Positions 33,106 through 42,038 of a DNA stretch of 45,136 bases are shown here, piece after piece. The position numbers were made by a program, and so were the translations under genes. Numbering within the stretch: the first letter of the stretch is position 1; each line of letters begins with the position of its first letter. Source of the DNA: Halorientalis sp. Its GTDB lineage: Archaea > Halobacteriota > Halobacteria > Halobacteriales > Haloarculaceae. The notes below the pieces were generated by a model. The model had not been told where the DNA came from. It made no database searches and worked only from the letters and a program-made list of their open reading frames with translations. The DNA lies in contig NZ_JAQCNH010000121.1 in assembly GCF_028275115.1 (NCBI RefSeq), positions 1 through 45,136 on the forward strand. The letters run 5' to 3'.

Positions 33106-34530
33106 ATGCGTATTCACTGGCACCGGCGGGACCTGCGAGGTGCGGACAATGCTGGCCTCCGAGCGGCCACCGCCGCCGCGGCAGACGACGACAGACCCGG
33201 CGTCGTTTCCGTGTTCGTTTTCGACCGCGACGTGCTGACCCACGCTGGGCCGGCCCGCGTCGCGTTCATGCTCGACGCGCTCGATTCCCTCCGCGACTGG
33301 TATCGCGACCGCGGGAGCGACCTCCTCGTCCGGCGGGGCGACCCCCGCGACGTTCTCCCTGCCCTCGCGACCGAGTTCGAGGCCGACGGCGTCACCTGGT
33401 GTAAAGACTACTCCGGGCTGGCGACCGACCGCGACACTGCAGTCCGGCAGGCTCTCGCCGACGCCGACCGCGACCGCGAGGCCGTCCACGACGCTATCTT
33501 TCACAAGCCCGGTTCGATTACCACCAACGACGGCGACCCGTACCAGGTGTTCACGTACTTCTCGAAGAAGTGGCACGACCGGCCCAAACCCGACCCCTTC
33601 GACGCGCCGACCGGTGACGAGTTGGTCGACGTGTCCGACGACGAACCGCTCCCGACGCTTTCGGGTCTGGGATTCGACGAGCCGGAGGCCGACGTGCCAC
33701 CGGCCAGTCCTGCGGCCGCACGCGAGCGACTCACCGAGTTCTGTGCCGACGACATCTACCGCTACGCAGAGCGCCGCGACTACCCCGCCGACGACTGCAC
33801 GTCACGGCTCTCGGCTCATCTGAAGTGGGGCACCATCGGCATCCGGGAGGTGTACGAGGAGACCGAGGCCGCGAAGTTCGAGGTCCAGGACGAGAGCGAG
33901 GCCGCCGAATCGGTCCAGGAGTTTCAGGACCAGCTCGCCTGGCGGGAGTTTTATACACAGGTCCTCTTTTTCAATCCCGAAGTCGTCACGGAAAACTACA
34001 AGACGTACGAGCAGGCGGTCGAGTGGCGGGACGACCAGGAGGCGCTGCAGGCCTGGAAGGACGGCGAGACGGGGTATCCCATCGTCGACGCGGGGATGCG
34101 TCAGTTACGCGAGGAGGCGTACATGCACAACCGCCTGCGAATGATCGTCGCTTCGTTCCTGACGAAAGACCTGCTGCTGGACTGGCGACACGGGTACGAC
34201 TGGTTCCGGCAGAAACTGGTCGATCACGACACGGCCAACGACAACGGCGGCTGGCAGTGGGCCGCTTCCACGGGGACCGACGCCCAGCCGTACTTCCGGA
34301 TCTTCAACCCGACGACACAGGGGGAACGCTACGACCCGGACGCCGAGTACATCACGACCTACGTCCCCGAGTTGCGCGGCGTCGACCCGGACGTGATCCA
34401 CGACTGGCCGACGCTCTCGCTGACCCAGCGCCAGCAGGCGGCCCCGGAGTACCCCGCGCCGATCGTGGACCACGGCGAGCGCCGCGAGCAGGCCATCGAG
34501 ATGTTCGAGCACGCTCGCGGCGACTCCTAA
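33106..34530 (+). CDS. phr: Deoxyribodipyrimidine photolyase (cryptochrome/photolyase family)
   Basis: It repairs UV-made pyrimidine dimers with blue light and FAD. The N-terminal antenna domain starts RIHWHRRDLRGADN. The FAD domain carries LSAHLKWGTIGIREVY, TGYPIVDAGMRQL, NRLRMIVASFLTKDLLLDW and DNGGWQWAASTGTDAQPYFRIFNP. Trp residues of the electron-transfer chain are present in W and DW positions. The 474 residues suit a class I CPD photolyase. A CTTTT box lies about 28 bases upstream, and the ATG lies in a CATAC/GTATG symmetric stretch (33094-33108). Confidence 0.95.
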   Translation: MRIHWHRRDLRGADNAGLRAATAAAADDDRPGVVSVFVFDRDVLTHAGPARVAFMLDALDSLRDWYRDRGSDLLVRRGDPRDVLPALATEFEADGVTWCKDYSGLATDRDTAVRQALADADRDREAVHDAIFHKPGSITTNDGDPYQVFTYFSKKWHDRPKPDPFDAPTGDELVDVSDDEPLPTLSGLGFDEPEADVPPASPAAARERLTEFCADDIYRYAERRDYPADDCTSRLSAHLKWGTIGIREVYEETEAAKFEVQDESEAAESVQEFQDQLAWREFYTQVLFFNPEVVTENYKTYEQAVEWRDDQEALQAWKDGETGYPIVDAGMRQLREEAYMHNRLRMIVASFLTKDLLLDWRHGYDWFRQKLVDHDTANDNGGWQWAASTGTDAQPYFRIFNPTTQGERYDPDAEYITTYVPELRGVDPDVIHDWPTLSLTQRQQAAPEYPAPIVDHGERREQAIEMFEHARGDS

Positions 34531-34626
34531 AAGCGGGAGACTGCGGGGCCGAGCGCGCGTCACTCCCCGGACGCTAGCGGCTGTGTTTATACCACCAGAC
34601 GCGCGAGGTGCGCGGGAGTCGGGGTT

Positions 34627-35045
34627 ATGATGCGCTCTCGTATCGTTCGTACTCGTCTGGGAGACGGGCGGTACGGCGAGATTGCGCTCGTCGAAGCCCG
34701 GCGGGGCCCCTGGTTCCGGGTGTTCGACGCGCACGCGTTACCAGCAGCGTCCACGTCATCCAGTCGGCGGTCAGTAGCCGGTCGCTGTCCCGTGGCCAGG
34801 CGGCCGCTCTCCCCGTGACCGTCCTCGCGCCGTGGACTGGGAACGTCATTCACGCCACGGAGTATCCCGGTCGTCTTCCTGACCGGCACCGACCACTCCC
34901 TGACGAACTTCGACCCGACGTCGTTCAGCTTCGTGATCCCCGGTGCGGCGGGACGGTCAGAGTCGTCGAGTTCGGCGAAGTGGGAACGACGATACGACCC
35001 GTCACCCCGGTTGCCGAGAGCGCCGAGCAGGCACTCGGGGAGTGA
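34627..35045 (+). pseudogene. Possible frameshifted gene, unknown family
   Basis: The stretch 34531-35177 has no intact large gene. A reading frame from the ATG at 34627 (MMRSRIVRTRLGDGRYGEIA, then RRGPWFRVFDAHA) has good codon use for about 38 codons and then becomes poor before a stop at 34818. From about 34740 another frame (SSVHVIQSAVSSRSLSRGQA... to ALGE at 35045) is protein-like, with PVTVLAPWTGNVIHA and VVEFGEVGTTIRPV. One base change near 34730-34745 would join them. A TTTATA box at 34586-34591 supports a transcript. I recognise no family. It could be a real frameshift, a sequencing error or two unrelated frames. Confidence 0.4.
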
Positions 35046-35124
35046 CGCCTGCCACCGGCCGCAGTGCCGCTCCTAGTCAGTCCTGGTTACGATTTGACTG
35101 GATTTTGTACGATATCACCCGCGG

Positions 35125-35170
35125 TCTAAACCTTTAACACGAGCGCAGACGACTAGTATAATGGAGGAGG
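35125..35170 (+). promoter_or_regulatory. sod promoter and Shine-Dalgarno leader
   Basis: TCTAAACCTTTAAC (35125-35138) is A/T-rich and lies 40-53 bases before the sod ATG. GGAGGAGG (35163-35170) is a strong ribosome-binding site 7 bases before that ATG. This gene therefore has a leader with a Shine-Dalgarno site, unlike many leaderless neighbours. An ATG at 35161 is out of frame and is not the start. Confidence 0.55.
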
Positions 35171-35177
35171 ATTACAT

Positions 35178-35789
35178 ATGTCAGAAAGCTCTAACCCTGA
35201 ACTGCCACCATTACCGTACGACTACGACGCGCTCGAGCCGTCGATCAGTGAACAGGTACTGGAATGGCACCACGACACGCACCACCAGTCGTACGTGGAC
35301 AACCTCAATGCCGCCGAGGAGTCGCTTGCTGATGCTCGTGAGAACGGCGAGTTCTCCGGCAGTGCTGCCGCGATGGGCGACGTCACCCACAACACCGGCG
35401 GTCACTATCTCCACACGCTGTTCTGGGAGAACATGGACCCGAACGGTGGCGGCGAGCCGGGCGGCGAACTCGGCGACCGAATCGAGGAGGACTTCGGCTC
35501 CTACGAGGGCTGGAAAGGCGAGTTTGAGGCCGCCGCGGGCGCCGCCGGTGGCTGGGCCCTGCTCGTTTACGACCCCGTCGCCAAGCAACTGCGCAACGTC
35601 CCGGTCGACAAGCACGACCAGGGTGCGCTTTGGGGCTCCAACCCGATTCTCGCGCTAGACGTCTGGGAGCACTCCTACTACTACGACTATGGTCCGGATC
35701 GTGGCAGCTTCATCGACGGCTTCTTCGATGTCGTCAACTGGGACAAGGCCGCCGAGGAGTACGACAAGGTCGTCTCGCGCCACGAGTAA
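35178..35789 (+). CDS. sod: Superoxide dismutase [Mn/Fe]
   Basis: It converts superoxide to oxygen and hydrogen peroxide in the cytoplasm. Metal ligands are visible: His in EWHHDTHHQSY, His in GGHYLHTLFW, and Asp and His in ALDVWEHSYYYDYG. The active-site Tyr and the GALWGSNPILALDVWEH region fit Mn-type enzymes of haloarchaea. The length of 203 residues is normal. It has a Shine-Dalgarno leader. It converges with a flavin-dependent hydroxyacid oxidase gene, 80 bases away. Confidence 0.97.
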   Translation: MSESSNPELPPLPYDYDALEPSISEQVLEWHHDTHHQSYVDNLNAAEESLADARENGEFSGSAAAMGDVTHNTGGHYLHTLFWENMDPNGGGEPGGELGDRIEEDFGSYEGWKGEFEAAAGAAGGWALLVYDPVAKQLRNVPVDKHDQGALWGSNPILALDVWEHSYYYDYGPDRGSFIDGFFDVVNWDKAAEEYDKVVSRHE

Positions 35790-35869
35790 GTCGGTACAAC
35801 TACAGCGTTTCTTTCGACGCGTGACCCGTCAGTGGCCGGTCCGCAGTCGTCGAAGGGTGCGGGTCCTGT

Positions 35870-37054
35870 TCAGTACAGTTCGGACTCGTGACGGAGCGTG
35901 TCTCGCGTTATCTCCTCGACGGAGCGACAGCCCGACAGTCCCATCGTCAGGTCGAACTCCGCGATGAAGTTCCGGAGGTACGTTTCGACGCCGTCGGCAC
36001 CGCCGACGGCCAGCGAGTAGGCGTACGGTCGGCCCAGTAACACAGCGTCGGCGCCGAGGCCGATGGCCTTGAACGCGTCCGAGGCGCGCCGAACTCCGCT
36101 GTCGAAGGTGATTGGTACCTCACCGTCGACCTCCTCTGCGACCGCAGGCAGGGCCTCGACGGCCGAAATAGAGCCGTCGACCTGCCGCCCGCCGTGGGTC
36201 GAGACGCCGATGCCGTCCGCGCCGTGTTCGATGGCCAGTCGGGCGTCCGCGGGGTCGAGGATGCCTTTGATAATAACGGGGAGGTCAGTGTTGTCGTGGA
36301 CGAACTGGAGGTCGTCCCAAGTGAGGCTGGAGTCGCCGAAGATGTCGAGGTAGTGTTCGACCGCGGCCGACGGGTTCTCCTCGGGCGGCTCGTCGAGCTG
36401 CGAGCGGAACTCGGGGTCGGAGAAGTAGTTGCCGACACCCTCGCCTTCGAGGAAGGGAAAGTAGCCACGCTCGATCAGGCGCTCGCGCCAGCCCAGAATC
36501 GGCGCGTCGACGGTGACGACGATGGCGTCGTACCCCGCCCGCTCGGCGCGGTCGAGAAAGCTCTTTGCGATGGCGTCGTCCGAGGACCAGTAGAACTGGA
36601 ACATCTTCGGGGTGTCACCGAGCGCCGCAGCCACGTCCTCCATGGGCTCCGTCGAGAGGGAACTCAGGACCAGCGGCACGTCCACCTCGGCAGCCCCCTG
36701 GGCAGTGCCGAGCTCCGCGGACTCGTGGAGCAGGGACTGGACGCCGAGGGGTGTCAACCCAATCGGCACGTCGAAGTCGACACCGACGATTTCCGTCGAG
36801 AGGTCACGGGACTCGACGCCCTGCAGCATCTTGGGGACGATCCGCCACGGCGAGAAGTCCTGGTTGCGCTCGAAGGTCTCGTCCGAGCCCGCGCCGCCGT
36901 GAACGTACGCGAGGCCCTCGTCGCTCATGGCCGCGTGAGCGGCCTCCCGGAGGTCCCCGTAGGAGACCGGGAAGTCCGTGGTTTCGTCTTCCAGCATCCC
37001 GCGGCGATATATCTCATTGACGCGGTCGTCGCCGAATCGGTCGGACTCTGGCAT
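35870..37054 (-). CDS. FMN-dependent 2-hydroxyacid oxidase (lactate 2-monooxygenase-like)
   Basis: This flavoenzyme of 394 residues oxidises a 2-hydroxyacid such as lactate. The TIM barrel shows PIGLTPLGVQSLLHESAELG near the FMN phosphate end, KMFQFYWSSDD, IVVTVDAPILGWRERL, LPVIIKGILDPADA with the FMN Lys, and STHGGRQVDGSISAVEAL holding the catalytic His and Arg. Most relatives have SNHGGRQ; Thr replaces Asn here. The GV-rich FDSGVRRASDAFKAIGLGADAVLLGRP is the FMN phosphate site. Whether the product is pyruvate plus peroxide or acetate plus CO2 cannot be told. The frame starts two codons earlier, but the ATG at 37054 is preferred. Confidence 0.9.
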   Translation of the reverse strand: MPESDRFGDDRVNEIYRRGMLEDETTDFPVSYGDLREAAHAAMSDEGLAYVHGGAGSDETFERNQDFSPWRIVPKMLQGVESRDLSTEIVGVDFDVPIGLTPLGVQSLLHESAELGTAQGAAEVDVPLVLSSLSTEPMEDVAAALGDTPKMFQFYWSSDDAIAKSFLDRAERAGYDAIVVTVDAPILGWRERLIERGYFPFLEGEGVGNYFSDPEFRSQLDEPPEENPSAAVEHYLDIFGDSSLTWDDLQFVHDNTDLPVIIKGILDPADARLAIEHGADGIGVSTHGGRQVDGSISAVEALPAVAEEVDGEVPITFDSGVRRASDAFKAIGLGADAVLLGRPYAYSLAVGGADGVETYLRNFIAEFDLTMGLSGCRSVEEITRDTLRHESELY

Positions 37055-37173
37055 ACACACCCGATACGGCGCCGTCTCAATACCAGTTTCGGCTGGTTAC
37101 AGGTCAGTCAAACCGAACAAAGCGGCCGGCGTAGTTCCGAGAGGTTTAGCACCGTCGGTACGAACCGCCAGGT

Positions 37174-37482
37174 ATGCCAGTTCCCAAATCCGAATTCGAC
37201 GATCTACGCTCCCTGGAGTTTCGCGATCCCGACGAAGTGCTCGACGAAGACGAGATGTACACGGTCTACGAGATCGCCAGACTGTTCCAGGGGCTGGAAC
37301 CGGGACAGGAACTCGACCCGGCCACGGAGGACATCCTGCTCGACTGGGCGGTTCCGTGGATGCTCGACAACAGCGACGCTTTCGTCTTCGCCGAACCTGC
37401 CGACGACAACGAACCCGGTCACTACGGGTTGGCGGTGGGTGAGACGGCCGACGAGGACGGTAGCGAGACGGACGACGAATGA
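37174..37482 (+). CDS. DUF5827 family protein
   Basis: This acidic conserved haloarchaeal protein of 102 residues has unknown function. MPVPKSEFDDL and EMYTVYEIARLFQGLEP, then LLDWAVPWMLDN, are the remembered hallmarks of DUF5827. It contains no membrane segment or cysteine motif. Its stop overlaps the ATG of the P-loop protein (ATGA), so the two are made together and may cooperate. Confidence 0.82.
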   Translation: MPVPKSEFDDLRSLEFRDPDEVLDEDEMYTVYEIARLFQGLEPGQELDPATEDILLDWAVPWMLDNSDAFVFAEPADDNEPGHYGLAVGETADEDGSETDDE

Positions 37483-38279
37483 AGCTGCTCGTCGCCGGCG
37501 CGGATCGGGTCGACGCCGGGAAGACCACTTTCACCGTCGGTCTGCTGGACTCTCTCGACGCGGTCGGATTCAAACCCCGTGCGGGCAACGACCACTGGTT
37601 CCACAACGACGACTACCGGTACGCCGTCGGACAGGGCCGCCTGTTCGGCAAAGACGCGAAACGACTGGCGGCGGCCAGTCCCGGAACCCTCGACCCCGAA
37701 GACGTCAATCCGGTCCACCGGCTCTGGCGGCCGTCACCCGGGTCGGGCACTGGGATGCTCGGCCAGACAGACCGGGAGTTCGTCGTCGACCGGGTCGCGG
37801 AGAACTACGTCGTCAACAACACCGTCGAGATGCCCGCCGAGGCACAGACGCACCTCCCGCTGGACGAGGCAGTTCACGTCTCCTCGCTCCCCGAACTGAA
37901 CGAGGTGATGGGGAACCTACACCTCGTCGCGCTGGACGGGATCGCCCGGCGGGTCGCCGACCGGGAGCGCGTCGTGGTCGAGTCATACGGCGACGTGGCC
38001 CAGCCGCTACGGGAGTTCGAACCTGACGCGGTGGCCGTCGTGGAACCGGCTCGTGTCCGGATTTACGACGGAGAGCGGTACCGAAAGGCCTGTTCGATCA
38101 CCAGTGGCGGCCCCGAGGAGGGGCAACTGGAGGAGCGCGTTCCGGCCGTCGTCGACCTGATCGACTCGGTGGGGTCGGCACCGCTTCCGGCGCTGTCGAG
38201 CGAGGAGCGGACGGATCCGTCGGCCGTCGCTAGCGCCTACGAGCGGGCGTACGAGGAACTGCTCGCGGTCACCGGGTGA
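37479..38279 (+). CDS. P-loop NTPase, predicted, unknown pathway
   Basis: This 266-residue predicted ATPase starts MKLLVAGADRVDAGKTTFTVGLL, a Walker A (residues 7-17) of the type seen in dethiobiotin-synthetase-like/SIMIBI proteins (G-x4-DAGKTT). AGNDHWFHNDDYRYA follows, with conserved His/Asp. A switch-like RVVVESYGDVAQPLREFEPDAVAVVEPARVRIYDG lies in the C-terminal half. Function is unknown; the gene is conserved in haloarchaea as far as I recall. It is coupled to DUF5827 by an ATGA overlap and converges with the histidine kinase gene. Confidence 0.78.
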   Translation: MKLLVAGADRVDAGKTTFTVGLLDSLDAVGFKPRAGNDHWFHNDDYRYAVGQGRLFGKDAKRLAAASPGTLDPEDVNPVHRLWRPSPGSGTGMLGQTDREFVVDRVAENYVVNNTVEMPAEAQTHLPLDEAVHVSSLPELNEVMGNLHLVALDGIARRVADRERVVVESYGDVAQPLREFEPDAVAVVEPARVRIYDGERYRKACSITSGGPEEGQLEERVPAVVDLIDSVGSAPLPALSSEERTDPSAVASAYERAYEELLAVTG

Positions 38280-38291
38280 CGGTGTGACCGG

Positions 38292-39518
38292 TCAGCAGTC
38301 GGGTTCGACCACGACCTCGGTCACCTCGAACCGGGCGCCACCATCGTCGCTCTCGACGAGGTCGATCGACCACCCGTGTGCATCGACAATGCTTTTGACG
38401 ATCGCGAGTCCGAGTCCCGAGCCCTCGTCGCCCGTCGAGAAACCGGACTCGAAGATGCGGTCGCGTCTGTCCGCCGGGACGCCGGAGCCGTCGTCTGCGA
38501 CGTAGAATCCGTCGCAGTCGAGGCAGCCGACGCGGACGGAAGTCGGCTCTCCACGGTCCGCCTGCACCTGTGACTCCGGGGTCGTCTGGCCGGTTTCGAC
38601 GGCGTCACCAGAGCTCGGAGAGTTCTGTTTGCCTGTCGAGCCATGCTCGACGGCGTTCCGAAACAGGTTCTCCAGCAGGCGCCGGACTCGATCTGGGTCG
38701 GCCGCGAAACGCACGTCGTCGTCGACGGTCAGGGTCGCGTCGTCGTCGGTTTCGACCATCTCCCAGCAGGTATCGACGACCTCCGAGAGCGCCACCAACT
38801 CGGTCTGCTCGACTGTCTGGCCCTGTCTCGCGACGGCGAGCACGTCCTCGATGAGTCCGTCCATCCGGTCGAGCGCGGTCTGTGCCCGGTCGAGGTGTTC
38901 GGAGTCGCGGTTCGCACGCGCCGACTCGAGGGAGAGCTGTGCGATATTGAGCGGATTCCGCAGGTCGTGGGAGGCGATGCTCGCGAACTCGTCGAGGCGG
39001 TCGAGTTTCGTCTGGGTCCGCTGGCGTTCGAGCTCGTGTTCGAGCATTCGGGCGATGAGTTCGGCGAACAGCGTCTCGTCGTCCGAGAACGGTTCCTCGC
39101 GGGGGGATTCGGCGACGAAACAGACCGTCCCGTACAGCTCTCCGTCGACCGAGAGCGTGGTGCCGTGATAGCAACTGAGACCGTGGCGTTCGTAGGCGGG
39201 GTCGTCTACCCAGTCCTGCTCTGCGGCGTCGTCGACCGCGACGGGGCCGTCGCTCGTGATGGTCCGGCGGCAGTACGTCATTCCCAGATCGAGGATGAGT
39301 CCGGGCGGAAACTCGCCGTCGTCGGGGTCGGTGCTGGCGACGGCGCGCCAGTAGTCGCTGTCGGTGTCGATCCGCGTCACGTGACCGTTGGCGACGCCAA
39401 GATACGCTTTGCCGATTCCCATCGCGCGTTCGGCCTTGTCCTCGAAGTCACCGTCGCTCTGCATCACCTCGTACAGTCGCCGTCTAGCCGTGGAGGCGTT
39501 CGGGTCAGTCCGGGTCAT
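38292..39518 (-). CDS. GAF-domain sensor histidine kinase
   Basis: This cytoplasmic two-component sensor of 408 residues has no membrane segment. A GAF-like domain covers roughly residues 15-155 (DYWRAVASTDPDDG... LSVDGELYGTVCFVAESPR). The HisKA domain has FASIASHDLRNPLN with His184. The HATPase part has LLENLFRNAVEHG (N box), FYVADDGSGVP (G1) and GSGLGLAIVKSIVDAHGW (G2). A 35-residue low-complexity insert (GKQNSPSSGDAVETG...) lies between N box and G1. The likely partner is the HalX regulator at 40348 or another. The ATG at 39518 was chosen over an upstream in-frame ATG lacking similarity. Confidence 0.92.
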   Translation of the reverse strand: MTRTDPNASTARRRLYEVMQSDGDFEDKAERAMGIGKAYLGVANGHVTRIDTDSDYWRAVASTDPDDGEFPPGLILDLGMTYCRRTITSDGPVAVDDAAEQDWVDDPAYERHGLSCYHGTTLSVDGELYGTVCFVAESPREEPFSDDETLFAELIARMLEHELERQRTQTKLDRLDEFASIASHDLRNPLNIAQLSLESARANRDSEHLDRAQTALDRMDGLIEDVLAVARQGQTVEQTELVALSEVVDTCWEMVETDDDATLTVDDDVRFAADPDRVRRLLENLFRNAVEHGSTGKQNSPSSGDAVETGQTTPESQVQADRGEPTSVRVGCLDCDGFYVADDGSGVPADRRDRIFESGFSTGDEGSGLGLAIVKSIVDAHGWSIDLVESDDGGARFEVTEVVVEPDC

Positions 39519-39608
39519 CTTCGAACAGTCTCGTACTCGTGTCGGTACTGCGCTTGAGACGGTGCCCACGCAAAAGTCCTGAGTTAGTGTCGAGGGCCGA
39601 CAGTCGCG

Positions 39609-40187
39609 TTACCCCATCCGAGCGGCCTGTGCGGCTAGTTCGATGTCCTGGTACGGGTTCGTCTGGACGCTGGGGCCGTGCCCGGTGTGCATCTCGCCGA
39701 GGGATTCGGTGACGACCGACTGCAGGCGTTCGACACTCTCGATCAGGACCGCGCGGTTTCCCTCGGCGAGGTCGGTCCGGCCGAAGCCGCCGTTGGCGAA
39801 GACGAGGTCACCTGCAAAAAGGGTGCTGGCAGTCTCCGAGTAGAAACAGAGGTGGTCGTCCTTGTGGCCAGGGGTGTGGAGCGTGCGGTAGTCGTGGTCG
39901 CCCAACTGGACAGTTCCTCCGTCGTCGATAGCGTGGTCGACGTCGGAGTGGCTGGTGTCGTAGCCCCACACGTCCACGTCGAACTCGGCGACGATGTCCG
40001 GGCGGTTACCGACGTGGTCGGGATGCGTGTGGGTCAGGACGAGGGCATCCACGTCGTCGACGTGTTCGCGGGCCGCGCCGACGACGTCGAACTCGTTGCC
40101 GGCGTCGACAATTACTGTACGTTTCCCGTCCACGAGGAACGCGTTACTGGTGAACGCGCGGACGCCACGCGCGAGATTGACGATCAT
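39609..40187 (-). CDS. Metallo-beta-lactamase-fold hydrolase (glyoxalase II-like)
   Basis: This 192-residue binuclear metal hydrolase has THTHPDHVG at residues 52-60, with the metal-binding His, Asp and His. TLHTPGHKDDHLCFY, FAGDLVF and MHTGHGP supply the other ligands. It resembles short glyoxalase II-like or thioesterase-like members; the substrate is unknown. It reads toward the histidine kinase gene (90 bases between) and diverges from the response regulator, so it may sit in that regulatory group by position only. Confidence 0.88.
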   Translation of the reverse strand: MIVNLARGVRAFTSNAFLVDGKRTVIVDAGNEFDVVGAAREHVDDVDALVLTHTHPDHVGNRPDIVAEFDVDVWGYDTSHSDVDHAIDDGGTVQLGDHDYRTLHTPGHKDDHLCFYSETASTLFAGDLVFANGGFGRTDLAEGNRAVLIESVERLQSVVTESLGEMHTGHGPSVQTNPYQDIELAAQAARMG

Positions 40188-40347
40188 AATGAGAGTACAG
40201 CGACCGTCGGCTTTTGTGTGTCGCTTCGCGCTCAGACGACCCGCTGAACGGCTGAGGAGTCCGTTGGTCGTCGCGGACCGGTATCAACTGTGAGTATGGA
40301 CCCACAGGGCTATGTGTGAGGAATGGTAAGTGCGTACAAGAACGCAG

Positions 40348-40932
40348 ATGACGGACTCAGCAGTACCTGTCGTCCTCATCGTCGAAGACGAGCCGGACGT
40401 CGCCGAGACGTACAACCTCTGGCTCGCCGACGACTACGAGGTGCGGATCGCGGGGGACGGTGACGAGGGGCTCGACCGGCTCGACGAGGAGGTAGACGTG
40501 GTTCTGCTCGACCGGATGATGCCTGGGTTGTCGGGTGACGAAGTGCTCGAACGCATTCGGGAGCGGGAATTGAACTGTCGGGTGGCGATGGTGACAGCCG
40601 TCGAGCCCGACTTCGACATTCTGGAGATGGGGTTCGACGCCTATCTCAGCAAACCCATCAGGAGTGCGGAACTCATCGAAACCGTCGAGAAACTCTTAGA
40701 GCGTTCGACCTACGACCGCCTGCTCCAGGAGTACTACGCGCTGGTCGAGAAGCAGGCGACGCTCGAAACGGCAAAAAGCGGCGCGGAACTCGCAGAGAGT
40801 GATAAGTATGCACGGCTACAGAGCCGGGTCGCCGACCTGCAGGAAGAACTCTCCCAAACGATGGGCGGCGTCGAGGACGACACCGACTTCATCACGGCGA
40901 TTCAGCAGATTAGCGGGAGTGAGGACTCGTAG
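40348..40932 (+). CDS. Response regulator with REC and HalX domains
   Basis: This two-component receiver of 194 residues has acidic pair Glu13/Asp14, phosphoacceptor Asp55 in VVLLDRMMPG, Thr83 and Lys102 in LSKPI. The C-terminal HalX domain (about 118-180, DRLLQEYYALVEKQATLETAKS...) is a helical unit found mainly in haloarchaea, of unknown role, with no DNA-binding domain visible. The first ATG of the frame lies six codons upstream; 40348 is preferred. The KaiC-like gene starts 5 bases after its stop, so they form an operon. Confidence 0.92.
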   Translation: MTDSAVPVVLIVEDEPDVAETYNLWLADDYEVRIAGDGDEGLDRLDEEVDVVLLDRMMPGLSGDEVLERIRERELNCRVAMVTAVEPDFDILEMGFDAYLSKPIRSAELIETVEKLLERSTYDRLLQEYYALVEKQATLETAKSGAELAESDKYARLQSRVADLQEELSQTMGGVEDDTDFITAIQQISGSEDS

Positions 40933-40937
40933 CAACA

Positions 40938-41606
40938 ATGTATGACTTAGCATCTGTTCTGAAGACTGAGGCAGTGTCGAACGTCCGCCCGGGGACCAGT
41001 ATCTTGATTGCTGGCCCGGCGATGACTGGAAAGGAGAGCCTCGCGATTGAAATTCTGGCCGAAGGGTCCCGGAATGGCGACGGCGCGCTGGTCGTCTCGA
41101 CCGGCGACAGTGCGGAGAACATCGTCGAGGACTACCGTGACCGCGTGGCCGGCGTCAGCAATCTTCAGTTGGGCGTCGTCGACTGTCGTGCCGAGGGTTC
41201 GAATGGCAGCCTCGCCGACGGGGATACCCCGCCCGGCCTGCACGTCCACAAGGTCTCCTCGCCGGGCGACCTCACCGGTATCGGCATCGGGATTACCAAG
41301 TGTCTGGAGGCGCTCCACGGTGCGGGCGCGGAAAATGGCCGCATGGCCCTGGTCTCGTTGTCGACGATGCTCACCTACACGGACCGCGAAACGGTGTTCA
41401 AGTTCTGTCACGTCCTCTCCTCGCGGCTGGACGCGGCGGGCTACGTCGGGGTGTTCACCATCGACAGCGGCGCCCACGACGACCAGACCCTGCAGGTTAT
41501 CAAGCAGGCTTTCGACGGACTGGTTGAAATCCGGGACGGCGAGAGCGGCCGCGAGGGCCGCGTCATGGGGCTGACCGACGGCCCCACGGACTGGACGGCG
41601 CTCTAG
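40938..41606 (+). CDS. KaiC/RecA-like ATPase-fold protein (DUF7504 type)
   Basis: This 222-residue protein has a RecA/KaiC-like core. The P-loop is GPAMTGKES (26-34), which keeps GK but has Glu in place of Ser/Thr after Lys, so ATP hydrolysis is uncertain. ALVVSTGDSAENIVEDYR and MALVSLSTMLTYTDRETVFKFCHVLSSRL, the Walker-B-like region, follow. Relatives in haloarchaea are often next to two-component genes. Here it follows a HalX response regulator by 5 bases, so it probably works in the same signal path. Its stop overlaps the cupin gene stop at CTAG. Confidence 0.82.
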   Translation: MYDLASVLKTEAVSNVRPGTSILIAGPAMTGKESLAIEILAEGSRNGDGALVVSTGDSAENIVEDYRDRVAGVSNLQLGVVDCRAEGSNGSLADGDTPPGLHVHKVSSPGDLTGIGIGITKCLEALHGAGAENGRMALVSLSTMLTYTDRETVFKFCHVLSSRLDAAGYVGVFTIDSGAHDDQTLQVIKQAFDGLVEIRDGESGREGRVMGLTDGPTDWTAL

Positions 41607-41941
41607 ATCGGTGCACCGACCAGTACCAGTCGTGCCAGTTCGTCGCTCTCGTTTCTGATCTGGCGGCGCTGTTCGGGGTCGATTCTGACGGCCTCGTTCT
41701 CGGCGAGCGTGACCGTCTCGTCGTCGAACTCCACGACGACTTCACCGTCGACGACGCAGTAGACCTCTTCCTGTCCGTCGTCGCCGTGGTCGTGTGGCCT
41801 GCCCTCCGAACCGGGCTCCAGTCGCATCACCGTCACGCCGAGTTCGTCGGTATCCAGGGCTTCCCTCAGGAACCACATCCCGCCGTGCTCGTCGTCGATG
41901 ACGGACTCCACGTCGTCGGTGGCGGCTATCTGGTAGGCCAT
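41603..41941 (-). CDS. Single-domain cupin
   Basis: This small cupin of 112 residues has metal-binding residues in RPHDHGDDGQEEVYCVVDGEVVVEF and RNESDELARLVLVGAPI. The His-x-His triad and Glu are present in motif 1 (HDHG...E); motif 2 is weaker. The function may be isomerase, dioxygenase or binding protein; it cannot be told. It shares a CTAG stop overlap with the convergent KaiC-like gene. Confidence 0.88.
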   Translation of the reverse strand: MAYQIAATDDVESVIDDEHGGMWFLREALDTDELGVTVMRLEPGSEGRPHDHGDDGQEEVYCVVDGEVVVEFDDETVTLAENEAVRIDPEQRRQIRNESDELARLVLVGAPI

Positions 41942-42038
41942 GCCGTCCGTTCGACCGCGATTGGCTTCAATCCGCCGACGCCGGCCACGCGGCGTACGCT
42001 AGTCGAGGATTTATGACTCTCCGCTCCGGGATGACGGT

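Noticed and set aside
35161..35658. ATG at 35161 as start of a gene in the sod leader
   Set aside because: This frame is a shadow of sod; the sod ATG at 35178 has a strong Shine-Dalgarno site and full family similarity.
36194..38026. Plus-strand 610-residue open frame
   Set aside because: It is antisense to the hydroxyacid oxidase and overlaps DUF5827 and the P-loop gene in another frame; its composition is Arg/Gly/Val-rich and typical of shadows in high-GC DNA.
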